Shown here one piece after another: positions 16,812 to 24,415 of a stretch of DNA of 36,446 nucleotides. Position 1 is the first letter of the stretch. Every line of letters begins with the position of its first letter. Source of the stretch: a filamentous cyanobacterium Phorm 6 (GTDB taxonomy: Bacteria; Cyanobacteriota; Cyanobacteriia; Cyanobacteriales; Microcoleaceae); NCBI GenBank assembly GCA_003003725.1, contig PVWI01000024.1, forward strand, positions 1 through 36,446. The letters run 5' to 3'. The notes under the pieces are model-generated. The model was given only the letters and a program-made list of their open reading frames with translations, was not told the DNA's origin and searched no databases. Position numbers and translations under genes: made by a program.

Positions 16812-16942
16812 GCAATAAAGTCCGTTTTCCTGAGTTTTAGGTGATAATAAAAATTTTCGTGATGCGGGGCAGAAAGCCCGCGCGAGAGGCTCACACTACC
16901 GTTTTCACCACAAATTCAGGAGACCCATACAGTCTGAACAAA

Positions 16943-17638
16943 TTAGATCGACACTTCGTTGATTTCATCCAAATTAATTTCATCCAAATTGATAGCTGTT
17001 ACTACTTCTTTCGGTTGAGATGTTAGATAACCGTTGAGTTTGACAACTGTTTGTTCTGTCTCTCGTTCAATGGTAGTCAAAAGCCAATTTTGAGTTTTTC
17101 GGTGTTGTTTGCTATCCCAAGCAAACTGAACTTTTTTTGCTGGTTGAGTCGGGTGCAGTGCCAAAACAATCAGTTGCAGCTTGTGAGGCTCAAGCTCGAA
17201 AAATTCGGTAGCTACCCATAACTTAACTCGGTCTTGCCAAGTCAGTACAGGATGGCGAATCGCCCACTCAAATAGTCTGGGTGTTCCTTTGACTAAACCC
17301 ACATTTGTACGGACTTGTATCACTTTGAATGGAGGATAAGGGGAAGAGTTTTCTTCTGTCACTCCCCTTTTTGTTCGGTCTAGTTTTGTTTGAAGTGGAA
17401 TGTCAACAAACAGTTTTCGCTGCGGTAAAAACAGTGATGGCGATAGTTCTTTAAGCTGGAAAACCCACTGCTGGAACTGGGGGTGACTGTTGAGAATTGG
17501 CTCGACAGGTAATCCCATTAAATTTTGCTTGACAAGCAGTTGCAAGCGTTCTTGCAGATAGGAAGGAACAAGAGGTGGCTCTTGTAGTGGGCTAGTATGA
17601 ATAGTTTGATTGAGGTCGGATAGAGTAAGGAGGTACAT
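16943..17638 (-). CDS. Hypothetical protein, 231 residues
   Basis: A soluble protein with a Leu-rich, helical N-terminal third (LVPSYLQERLQLLVKQNLMG), a strand-rich middle (KVIQVRTNVGLVKGTP, RHPVLTWQDRVKLWVATEFF, KLQLIVLALHP) and a short repeat at the end (INLDE twice). I recognise no family or catalytic motif. Its start codon lies inside a perfect 10-bp inverted repeat (17637-17667), and no Shine-Dalgarno sequence is visible, so translation may be controlled by structure. It is not in an obvious operon. Confidence 0.65.
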   Translation of the reverse strand: MYLLTLSDLNQTIHTSPLQEPPLVPSYLQERLQLLVKQNLMGLPVEPILNSHPQFQQWVFQLKELSPSLFLPQRKLFVDIPLQTKLDRTKRGVTEENSSPYPPFKVIQVRTNVGLVKGTPRLFEWAIRHPVLTWQDRVKLWVATEFFELEPHKLQLIVLALHPTQPAKKVQFAWDSKQHRKTQNWLLTTIERETEQTVVKLNGYLTSQPKEVVTAINLDEINLDEINEVSI

Positions 17639-17667
17639 TGCGAGCGAGCATAAAAGGCGCTCGCAAT
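17637..17667 (-). promoter_or_regulatory. Hairpin covering a start codon
   Basis: On the minus strand ATTGCGAGCG pairs perfectly with CGCTCGCAAT across an 11-nt loop, and the last bases of the hairpin are the first bases of the ATG of the 231-residue protein. In RNA this would hide the start codon. Whether it regulates translation is inference. Confidence 0.55.
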
Positions 17668-18057
17668 AGCGGCGATCGCCACAGAAAAAGTCCGGGAGTG
17701 CGGAATGGGATTAAAAATTTATACCCCACATCCTTCACCCTCAACTGTTACAGAGCCTGAAGCAATGTTGAGAATATTCATACTTCGCGTTCAATTCGAT
17801 AGTCTTTTAGCAAAAATACTCCTGTCAGGCGATCGCCTGACACGGCCTCCCCTTTTCTTGTAGAAACATGGAGAAAACTTTACCCATTTTCTACTCGAAA
17901 GCCAGAGAAACTTTAGGTTTTTATTTGCTTATAAAAAAGAATTTTGCCACCAACTCAAGTGTTATTCAAGCAAGGTATTTTAACTAAATAAGTAGTACCC
18001 GCTTATAAGCAGGTGGAAATAAACGCACAGTTTTAATCCAATCTTGTGTGTGATTAG
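17668..18057. other. 390-bp AT-rich non-coding region with palindromes
   Basis: No credible gene. It holds a perfect 20-bp palindrome, TGTCAGGCGATCGCCTGACA at 17823-17842, centred on a HIP1 octamer, and GCTTATAAGC at 18001-18010 within a longer near-palindrome. A 20-codon minus-strand ORF (MNILNIASGSVTVEGEGCGV, about 17719-17781) lacks a ribosome binding site and is not called. Confidence 0.6.
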
Positions 18058-18303
18058 AGACGATTAGCTGTTTCCCAAGCACTCACCATTTGTAAAGGGA
18101 AGCCCGGGGAGGTAACAATTGCTGACTTGCGCTATCAAAGGACTCAGTTTGTGCTGTCTTTTGAACGAAGTTCTGAGGACATTCAAGCAATTCGCAATCA
18201 AGCATCATTTGCTTTACCAACATCAGGAACAGACCGGTCTAGATTTGCTGTGACCCCGCAGGAATTGTTTGAGTACCGTCCGCCCGCTTACGATCCAATT
18301 TGA
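18058..18303 (+). pseudogene. C-terminal remnant of a second Ycf46-like ATPase
   Basis: The frame from 18058 to the TGA at 18301-18303 aligns with the last ~80 residues of the intact ATPase at 1085-2803, including LRYQRTQFVLS, ERSSEDIQ, IRN, ASFA and FEYRPPAYD. Similarity begins near 18067 and there is an in-frame stop at 18055-18057, so the whole ATPase core and start are gone. It is a truncated paralogue whose tail has stayed readable. The minus-strand gene at 18239-18541 overlaps its last 65 bases. Confidence 0.85.
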
Positions 18304-18541
18304 CGGCCGGTGGCGAGGTTTCTTCCAAAAACTGTGCCACAGATTTTATGACATCTGTTGCGGTTTTGGGTACGAGAACCAAATCTCCAGATGCCAGCAT
18401 ATCTAGTAGGGCACCGGGCTTTCCCTTACCTCCGTACAAGTGACCCATAGAAGCTGCAAGCTTTTCAAGTTTTTCTGGTGTCTGTCGCGCAACTCGCGCT
18501 CGAAAAACAATGCCTGAAGGCGATCTCTGTTTCCGTCCCAT
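18239..18541 (-). CDS. Small DNA-binding-like protein (possible RHH type)
   Basis: 100 residues, Arg/Lys-rich N-terminus (MGRKQRSPSGIVFRARVARQ), then TPEKLEKLAASMGHLYGGKG and ALLDMLASGDLVLVPK. The TPE-L..LA..MG..YGGKG...LLD..A.GDL pattern resembles small cyanobacterial regulators of ribbon-helix-helix type used as plasmid regulators or antitoxins. The C-terminal ~20 residues are read antisense through the end of the ATPase remnant and so may be recently acquired. The neighbouring plus-strand gene at 18718 is divergent; the 176 bp between them include one half of the 55-bp hairpin repeat, a possible operator. Confidence 0.6.
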   Translation of the reverse strand: MGRKQRSPSGIVFRARVARQTPEKLEKLAASMGHLYGGKGKPGALLDMLASGDLVLVPKTATDVIKSVAQFLEETSPPAVKLDRKRADGTQTIPAGSQQI

Positions 18542-18650
18542 GCTCGACCTTATATTTGTGCTACAGTTTTAACAAGCGGTATGCCAATACTAAAAATTGT
18601 ACAAGACACGAGGTTTGAGTGGAAACTTTAGCCCGCTTGTGCTCTATCAG

Positions 18651-18661
18651 TTTAGGGTGCA
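18651..18661 (+). repeat. Solitary half copy of the 55-bp hairpin repeat
   Basis: TTTAGGGTGCA matches the left arm of all six repeats at 19048-19425. It lies 57 bp before the ATG of the 108-residue gene, followed at once by another ATG (18662) that opens a 27-codon frame with no recognised product. It may be an operator or an ancestral array end. Confidence 0.6.
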
Positions 18662-18717
18662 ATGACTCAAGATTTGCAGAGTATGCTATCGCTTTTGCCC
18701 CATAAATTTGACTGGTT

Positions 18718-19044
18718 ATGCCCAAAAAGCGCAGTTGTTCCGTGAAAATTGCAACGCTGCACAGCGTGTTGCAGGATTGCTATCAACTTAAGCTGGAAGA
18801 CCTGAAGTACCTGAAGGATGCAATTGACGTGCTAATTGACGCTGAAGAGAAAAGGTTGTCGGAGTTCGCAGCCGACTCAGACTGGGAAGAAAAACGGGAA
18901 GAAAAAATGGCTGCTACTGGTGCGCGCGGTAGTACGGGATACATCGAATCCAAGACAATCAAAGGATGCGGCCCCTATGCCTACTTGAGATTTCGTAAGG
19001 GCGGCAAGCATCATTCGTTCTATCTGGGCAAGCTCAAGCCTTAA
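18718..19044 (+). CDS. Hypothetical protein, 108 residues, next to hairpin array
   Basis: It begins with a basic segment (MPKKRSCSVKIATLHSVLQD), then a helical, acidic middle (EDLKYLKDAIDVLIDAEEKRL, EEKREEKMAA) and ends in a compact Gly/Arg/Lys/Tyr-rich module: TGYIESKTIKGCGPYAYLRF then RKGGKHHSFYLGKL. That end resembles small cyanobacterial proteins with GPYxYLR...YLGK motifs, possibly nucleic-acid binding, but of unknown function. The stop is 3 bp before the first 55-bp hairpin, and a half repeat lies upstream, so the gene sits inside the repeat system. Binding of this protein to the repeats is a testable guess, not seen. Confidence 0.65.
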   Translation: MPKKRSCSVKIATLHSVLQDCYQLKLEDLKYLKDAIDVLIDAEEKRLSEFAADSDWEEKREEKMAATGARGSTGYIESKTIKGCGPYAYLRFRKGGKHHSFYLGKLKP

Positions 19045-19047
19045 GTT

Positions 19048-19425
19048 TTTAGGGTGCATAGCGATTGATAGATTAGTGGTTCTGGCGTTCATGCACCCTA
19101 AATTACTGGCGTTTAGGGTGCATAGCGATTGATAGATTAGTGGTTCTGGCGTTCATGCACCCTAAATTACCGGCGTTTAGGGTGCATAGCGATTGATAGA
19201 TTAATGGTTTTGGCATCCATGCACCCTAAATTACCGATGTTTAGGGTGCATAGACATTGATAGATTAGTGGTTCTGGCGTTCATGCACTCTAAAGCAAGC
19301 GAGTCATTTAGGGTGCATAGGCATTGATAGATTAATGGTTTTGGCGTTGATGCACCCTAAATTAGCAGGCGTTTAGGGCGCATCTGCCTTGACAGATAGA
19401 GGTTCTGGTGTCTATGCACCCTAAG
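19048..19425. repeat. Array of six 55-bp hairpin repeats
   Basis: Six units at 19048-19102, 19112-19166, 19176-19230, 19240-19294, 19307-19361 and 19372-19425. Each is bounded by TTTAGGGTGCAT and ATGCACCCTAAA (12-bp inverted arms; units 4 and 6 have single changes) around a 31-nt conserved interior with ATTGATAGATTA and GGTTYTGGCG-like parts. Spacers are only 9-12 bp and similar in sequence (TTACTGGCG, TTACCGGCG), so the period is 64-67 bp and this is not a CRISPR. Units 1 and 2 are identical; units 5 and 6 are the most diverged. Each unit could form a cruciform or RNA stem-loop. Confidence 0.95.
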
Positions 19426-19561
19426 GTTGTGTAGTCGCGCTCACAACTGAGTGTCTGACAGCGTTATATTCGGCTTGTTGCTTTCCGAATTCCGAACTCA
19501 TGCGTGATAGCTTACCAACGATATCGGTAGCTTGGTTCGTAACAATGAGAATAACGTAGAG
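19426..19561 (-). pseudogene. Decayed 5' half of a paralogue of the 3047-3280 gene
   Basis: Minus-strand codons read LYVILIVTNQATDIVGKLS, later QAEYNAV and SATTQ, matching MNVILTVSNQAANIVGKLS, QAEYSVI and GYTTN of the intact gene. The start codon equivalent is CTC, and the 3' half is replaced by unit 6 of the hairpin array. Similarity also covers about 40 bp upstream (to about 19600). With the ATPase remnant at 18058-18303 this shows a second, decayed copy of the 1-3.3 kb module. Confidence 0.8.
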
Positions 19562-19621
19562 GTGATTTGAACTCAACTCTTCACCTACACCACAACAATT
19601 GTTCGATAGGTAGGTATTGAG

Positions 19622-20803
19622 CTAGAACTGGTCCAAATTAAACAGCGTAAATTGGTGAGGCGATATCGTCGTCTTTCTGGGTCGGCGTTTGCCCTTAACA
19701 ACTTCTTGCACTACTGAATTTGAGTGAATTGATGTCTGATCATTCAAGTCAATAACTTCTGAGCTTTCTCCTGAACTTATTTCATGTTCGACAGGACAAT
19801 CAGTATCATTTTTAGCCTGAGACTCGACTGGCTCAAACCACTCATTGTACCAAGAAGTGGCGTTCATTGATTGAGGTCGATCGCTACTTAAAGTATTGCC
19901 GAGGAGCAAATCAGTTTGACCCAACCACCAAATCGGAACAGCCAGCCAAGGTGAAAACATATAAAACTGAAACAAAGCGCATTTTAACAGAGTAGGGTCT
20001 ATATCTTGACCGATACCGCTCAGACAGTAATTCGACTGTGTTAACATTAAAGCACCCGTACCGCAAGCGGGTTCATTGAAGCTGGAAATTCGCTCTGTCT
20101 TATCACCACTGACTAACTTAGATATCAACTGACACAAAGCTAAGGGTGTCGGATAAAACCCTGAACTTTTTTGAGCAGTCTTTCCGCAGATTTGGGGTAG
20201 CAGTCTGCCCATATAATCTTCAGGATATAGCATGAGAATTGACAGGTCAAACATCTGATAGAGACGCATTGATGCACCTTCACAGCCGGCGGGTTCTTTG
20301 GGTAAAATCTTGTAAGCTGGATGTCCGAATGCGAACAAAACCCAGTCCAAGAAAAACTCCAAATAGTCCCAAGCTGACCAAGTTTTCCATTCTCCATGTT
20401 GAGGAATGCAATTGAGAGTGTTATCTAGCATGGCTTCTGCGGCAGGAGAATGCTGCCATTCAATTTGGGGTATCGGTTCTGCTGGCAAAGTTTCCTCAAT
20501 TACAAATTTGGGTAAAATTTCTGGTTTTCTGTTCTCCAGAATGGCTAGCATTGGCTCCATCTTCCACCGCATCCAGGCATGAGCGGGGACAGCTTGACAC
20601 AAAGCCCAATAATCCCACCTTCCCCATAAACATCGGTCTATTTGTGCGAGAATTGTTAAAAGCCAGCCATGCTTTAAATCTCGTTTGAGGTGAGGAATTA
20701 AAGCTTGCTTTTTCTTTGGTTTATAGGGTTGATTTCTGAAATGTAACAGCGTTGACTCTCTAGTTTTGGAGTCAATAACTGGTAATAAAAGCTGGTTTTT
20801 CAT
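19622..20803 (-). CDS. N6-adenine methyltransferase-like protein without visible NPPY
   Basis: The ATG at 20803 gives 393 residues. The middle has the layout of HsdM/N6-methylase Rossmann domains: FYPTPLALCQLIS, a SAM-binding motif NEPACGTGALML, IGQDIDPTLLKCAL for the acidic SAM contact, and WLGQTDLLLGNTL. The catalytic (D/N)PP(Y/F) that should follow is not visible; the chain goes to NTLSSDRPQ. So it is either an inactive SAM-binding relative or uses another base-flipping motif. The last ~80 residues are acidic and then basic (KGKRRPRKTT) and look disordered. No restriction gene is adjacent. The IscB element begins only about 20-40 bp upstream of its start and probably displaced its original promoter. 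Confidence 0.75.
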   Translation of the reverse strand: MKNQLLLPVIDSKTRESTLLHFRNQPYKPKKKQALIPHLKRDLKHGWLLTILAQIDRCLWGRWDYWALCQAVPAHAWMRWKMEPMLAILENRKPEILPKFVIEETLPAEPIPQIEWQHSPAAEAMLDNTLNCIPQHGEWKTWSAWDYLEFFLDWVLFAFGHPAYKILPKEPAGCEGASMRLYQMFDLSILMLYPEDYMGRLLPQICGKTAQKSSGFYPTPLALCQLISKLVSGDKTERISSFNEPACGTGALMLTQSNYCLSGIGQDIDPTLLKCALFQFYMFSPWLAVPIWWLGQTDLLLGNTLSSDRPQSMNATSWYNEWFEPVESQAKNDTDCPVEHEISSGESSEVIDLNDQTSIHSNSVVQEVVKGKRRPRKTTISPHQFTLFNLDQF

Positions 20804-20823
20804 CAAAATAATGGGTAGAAACC

Positions 20824-20839
20824 CCGTCTTAAAAGACGG
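20824..20839 (-). repeat. End hairpin of the IscB element
   Basis: Perfect 7-bp palindrome CCGTCTT-AA-AAGACGG, 12 bp past the iscB stop. It fits a subterminal recognition hairpin at the right end of an IS200/IS605-type element, and could also terminate the iscB transcript. Confidence 0.65.
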
Positions 20840-20850
20840 CTTTACTTGAG

Positions 20851-22014
20851 TTAAAATTGGTATGAATATCCATCTTTCCTCTGAAGAGTCTGACAGTATT
20901 TATGGCTAATACCTTGTACCAATTCTTTTGCCGAAATATTGAAAGAGCCACTGCTGCGAACAGCCACTCGACCAATATATTGACCAACTTTCTTTCCCCT
21001 GGTTACTACTGCTTTAACAAGGTCGCCAGTTTGAAAACCTTTGACAAATTTGTCACGAGGTACATAACGAGATGGAAAACCAAATTTATCAGTGCGGCAC
21101 ATTTGTCGAGTGCCGTGACCGTTGGCCTTGATTAACAATGGTTGAGTGGTTAACACAATTAATTTATCAACCTTGCCAACACAAGCAGCGTCAAAATAAT
21201 GAGTTTTGGGCAACTCTAATCGAGTGCGATTGTATTTTGTCTGCCCGCCGGAACCCGTCGTAACAGGTAATCCCGTTAGCTTGAGTTGATTAAACAATGC
21301 CCAGCGGGTTGAGTTGACGGCGGTAGCATCTTTGAGTGGTTGTTTGACTTGTGCCATAATTTGCTTGAGCAAATCTGGCTTCTTTAAAAGGAAGTCGTTA
21401 ATATCTTGAGTACCTTTCTTGAGATTACATTTTTCGCAAGCTAGACACAGATTAGAGATTCGATTGCTACCTCCTTTTGCCTTGGGATGAATGTGTTCTA
21501 CCTGCAAAGGAATATTTTCTACCTTGCAGTAAGTACATTTTCTCTCCCATTTGTTGAGCAGATATTCTCTGATTTCGTACCCAAGTAATTCGCCTTGCTG
21601 ATATTCGACCCCAGAAATTTCAGGTTTCTCTAGTTGTTGAAGGTCGAATCGAACTAACTCCATCGCAATACTATTTACGGGTGCAAATTTGATGAATTTG
21701 TTGACCCAGGTCAACGTAGTATCTACTCGATGTTTTAAGCTAGGAGCTAGCCAACCTTTCGGACGAATGCGATTTAGGAAACGCGCTTGACGGTAGCGGG
21801 TATGTCTAGCTCGACGACTTCTACGGATAGCACGACGAGAATCCAAGCTAGCTTTAATTGCTTGTCCTCTGTGATTTAGCTCACCTACGAAGATGATATT
21901 TTCACCTTTTAGTAGCGCAATTCCCGTAGTTTTACTACCGGGATCGAGTTTGATCTCGTAGCTTGCGGGGCGGAACGCCATCGACTGTTCAGTTGTATTG
22001 ACAGCACGTTTAAG
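20851..22014 (-). CDS. iscB: IscB RNA-guided nuclease, exon 2 (RuvC, bridge helix, HNH)
   Basis: 387 residues that continue exon 1 in frame. Order: RuvC-I KLDPGSKTTGIAL (Asp at spliced residue 67), an Arg-rich bridge helix (RRAIRRSRRARHTRYRQARF), RuvC-II SIAMELVRFD, an HNH domain (CTYC, VEHIHPKAKGGSNRISN, CLACEKC) inserted between RuvC-II and RuvC-III, RuvC-III THYFDAACVG, then a basic C-terminal region. All expected catalytic residues are present. IscB proteins use an omega RNA to cut DNA and are ancestors of Cas9. A longer ORF starting at 22188 exists, but its first 58 codons are intron sequence, so the coding part is taken from 22014. Spliced length is 430 residues, normal for the family. 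Confidence 0.93.
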   Translation of the reverse strand, partial: LKRAVNTTEQSMAFRPASYEIKLDPGSKTTGIALLKGENIIFVGELNHRGQAIKASLDSRRAIRRSRRARHTRYRQARFLNRIRPKGWLAPSLKHRVDTTLTWVNKFIKFAPVNSIAMELVRFDLQQLEKPEISGVEYQQGELLGYEIREYLLNKWERKCTYCKVENIPLQVEHIHPKAKGGSNRISNLCLACEKCNLKKGTQDINDFLLKKPDLLKQIMAQVKQPLKDATAVNSTRWALFNQLKLTGLPVTTGSGGQTKYNRTRLELPKTHYFDAACVGKVDKLIVLTTQPLLIKANGHGTRQMCRTDKFGFPSRYVPRDKFVKGFQTGDLVKAVVTRGKKVGQYIGRVAVRSSGSFNISAKELVQGISHKYCQTLQRKDGYSYQF

Positions 22015-22056
22015 GTCGGGTAAGAGGGCATACGTCGCCGTACCCCCCTCCCCAAC

Positions 22057-22090
22057 GAACCGGACGTGACACTTTCGCATCATCCGGCTC
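22057..22090 (-). ncRNA. Group II intron domain V
   Basis: A 34-nt hairpin with the catalytic AGC triad at its base (GAGCCGGATGATGC), a GAAA tetraloop and the closing GTGTCACGTCCGGTTC. It is the most conserved part of group II introns and is intact, which supports self-splicing competence. Confidence 0.92.
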
Positions 22091-22111
22091 TGGCATTCTT
22101 GGACTCCGAGG

Positions 22112-23824
22112 TTATTTAGTACCATGAACTTTCCTATGACAAATTTGGTGAAGGTGTATAAGATTGTCGATTTCATCTGTGCCTTCATTTGTCACTTCAG
22201 TTATGTGGTGAGTGTGGATTTGTTCTCCGTTTAGCAGGTAGTCTCCGCATTCAGTGCATCTCCAGTGCTGGAATTGAGCCACTTTGTAGAGCTTCGAGCC
22301 TTTAGCCCATACGCTACTACCCAGTTTTGATTGGCGTTTCTTCCAGTAATCTACTTTGGTTGAGTCATCTGGACTAGCTGCGCCTTCAACCTTTGTATGT
22401 CTCAGGATTGGGATGTCACTTACATCTAAGAGATAAAGTCTCTTTCTTTTTCCTGTTCTATCCTTAGTGTCGGCAAAGAATGTCCAGTGGTCATTTCCCA
22501 GTACGGTAAAGTATTTGTTCTTTACCCATTTGAGATGTTTCTGGTGGTGTCGTCTTTTACACCATTGCCATAGCATTTGTACCATTCTATGGTTGAATGT
22601 AGCGAAGATTTCCTTGCTGGAGCAGTGCCTGTAATAGTTCGCCCATCCTCTTAGTATAGGGTTTAGATGTTTGATGACTTCTTCCGGTTTTACCGTTTTG
22701 TGTCTTTTGAGCCATCCTCTAATTTCTCTGAGTTTGGCAATCATCTTATCCTTTTGAGGTTTGCAGAGCGTGGTTCCATCTGAGTAGCTTCGGATTGTAA
22801 AACCGAGGAAGTTGAACCCATCTCGCTTATTGACGATGTTGGTTTTTTCTTCGTTCAGTTCTAGTCCTCGCTTTTTCAGCCATTCCTTGATTTCAGGCAA
22901 AATAGCTTCCAAGTCTTCCTTTGTTTCGGCTGTGACAAGGAAATCATCGGCATATCTGATGTACCCAAATCTAGGATAATACCTGTTTGTGTAGTAGGTT
23001 TTGCCTTTGTATTCCCCACTCTTGCTCTGTTTGACTTTCTGGTGGTTGGATAATACTTCTCCTTCCAGTCCGTCTAGGGCGATGTTAGCCAGAAGTGGGC
23101 TAATGATACCGCCTTGGGGAGTGCCTGTTTCTGTTGGGTTAAACTTGTTGGCCTCCACGTAACCTGCTTTTAGCCACTGTTTAATTAGCTCTTTGCTAGG
23201 AATTTCTCCGAGAGCATTGAGTATGTATTCGTGGCTGATGTGGTCAAATGCTCCTTTAATATCTGCGTCTAGAACCCATTCATCGCCTCCTTTTCGTAAT
23301 CGGGTATGAACTTGTTCTATTGCATCGTGACAGCTTCGCCCTGGTCGAAAGCCATAGCTGTTGGCTTCAAATCTAGCTTCCCAACTTGGCTCCAGTGCGT
23401 TTTTGACCACTCCTTGCATTACTCTATCCTTGAGAGTTGGTATCCCCAAAGGACGCTTTTTACCATTGGCTTTTGGAATGTATATCCTTTTAGCAGGCTT
23501 TGCTTTCCAAGGGTTCAGCTTCAGGATTTCGTGTATTAGTTGGATTCTCATCTGAGGGTTGAGAGCAAGTTGGTTATCCACTCCTGCTGTTTTCTTCCCT
23601 TGGTTAGTTTGAGTGACCCGTCTAACTGCAAGTAGCAGGTTGGACTTACTTTTTAACATGAGTGAAGTAAGGCTCCTGACCTTATTCCACTCATTCCTCT
23701 GAGTCGCACGATAAATTCTCTGTCTGAGATTTCTCACCACCTTTGTAGCAGCTTTCCAATTAAGGTCTGCCCATTTCTCAGGTAATGCGTCTGTTCCGAT
23801 TTCGTTACCGAATCTATCTTTCAC
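22112..23824 (-). CDS. ltrA: Group II intron maturase: reverse transcriptase with HNH endonuclease
   Basis: 570 residues from a GTG at 23824 (GGAAA about 11 bp upstream). Reverse transcriptase blocks are present (KANGKKRPLGIPTLKDRVMQ, SYGFRPGRSCHDAIEQ, the active site YIRYADDFLV, LNEEKTNIV), then the maturase X domain (HLNPILRGWANYYRH) and a C-terminal HNH endonuclease (CTECGDYL, HTHHITEV, NLIHLHQICHRKVHG). All domains look intact. The protein helps its intron fold for splicing and copies it into DNA. The ORF lies in domain IV, upstream of domain V, the normal place. ORF and RNA both intact suggest a recent insertion. Confidence 0.95.
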   Translation of the reverse strand: MKDRFGNEIGTDALPEKWADLNWKAATKVVRNLRQRIYRATQRNEWNKVRSLTSLMLKSKSNLLLAVRRVTQTNQGKKTAGVDNQLALNPQMRIQLIHEILKLNPWKAKPAKRIYIPKANGKKRPLGIPTLKDRVMQGVVKNALEPSWEARFEANSYGFRPGRSCHDAIEQVHTRLRKGGDEWVLDADIKGAFDHISHEYILNALGEIPSKELIKQWLKAGYVEANKFNPTETGTPQGGIISPLLANIALDGLEGEVLSNHQKVKQSKSGEYKGKTYYTNRYYPRFGYIRYADDFLVTAETKEDLEAILPEIKEWLKKRGLELNEEKTNIVNKRDGFNFLGFTIRSYSDGTTLCKPQKDKMIAKLREIRGWLKRHKTVKPEEVIKHLNPILRGWANYYRHCSSKEIFATFNHRMVQMLWQWCKRRHHQKHLKWVKNKYFTVLGNDHWTFFADTKDRTGKRKRLYLLDVSDIPILRHTKVEGAASPDDSTKVDYWKKRQSKLGSSVWAKGSKLYKVAQFQHWRCTECGDYLLNGEQIHTHHITEVTNEGTDEIDNLIHLHQICHRKVHGTK

Positions 23825-24415
23825 AGAAGTTTGATTTCCTTACGTTGGTTTATCGTTAAACACCTGCCAGAATTTGGCTTCCTTTCAGTTGGAGCAAATC
23901 TTGAACTCCTATCTGTGGCATTACCCACAGCATTCGCTTTTTCTGGCATCCTTTACCCTCTAGGTATTCTGCTTTCCTTACGGTTGGCTTACTCAGACTT
24001 CGACCTGTACTGAGAACCTATAGGGCTTTCCGCAGTTCTATGTGTTTGAGATTCGTCACGGGTCGGGTTCCATCTCTACTCCGGTGGGATTATATTTCGT
24101 CGAACTAGAGAATCATCAACTCTAGTTCTACCCCCTTACCTTTTGGTGAGAGTGTTTCAGCCTGATTTCACTCTTTATTCATCACGAAGTGTACAAACGA
24201 TGGTTACTGGTGATTAACCCTTTCGTGCTTCCCCTTGCTCCTTTCCAACTTAGGCTGTTAGATTAGGCTACTTTCGTGGTCTGCATTCCATTAGGTTCAT
24301 TATTTACTACTAACGTGACCGGGGTAGCGTGACCCTTTTACGTGGGGACAACGGGACGAAATCCGTTGGGAGAGAAGGCTCTCCACTCAGAACACGTAGC
24401 TTAACTACGTCGCGC

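Larger units (their letters stand above)
22015..24415 (-). mobile_element. Group II intron inserted in iscB
   Basis: A 2401-bp intron: 5' end GCGCGAC (consensus GUGYG, one mismatch at base 2), a ~590-nt structured RNA part, the maturase ORF, domain V (22057-22090) and domain VI with a candidate bulged A at 22021, seven bases from the 3' end, which is ..CCCGAC (consensus AY). Removing it joins ..TTT ACC ATC ATT to CTT AAA CGT, giving FTII-LKRAV in one frame. All intron parts are on the same strand as iscB, as required for splicing. The boundaries rest on protein continuity plus the end consensus. Confidence 0.92.

Noticed and set aside
17719-17781. 20-codon minus-strand peptide MNILNIASGSVTVEGEGCGV
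   Set aside because: It has no ribosome binding site or neighbours typical of peptide modification systems; cannot be told from chance.
19048-19425. CRISPR array
   Set aside because: Spacers are 9-12 bp and nearly alike, repeats are 55 bp with inverted arms, and no cas gene is present.
22015-22188. IscB start at 22188 (445-residue version)
   Set aside because: The first 58 codons encode group II domain V/VI sequence and overlap the maturase end; the PLMP domain is in exon 1 instead.
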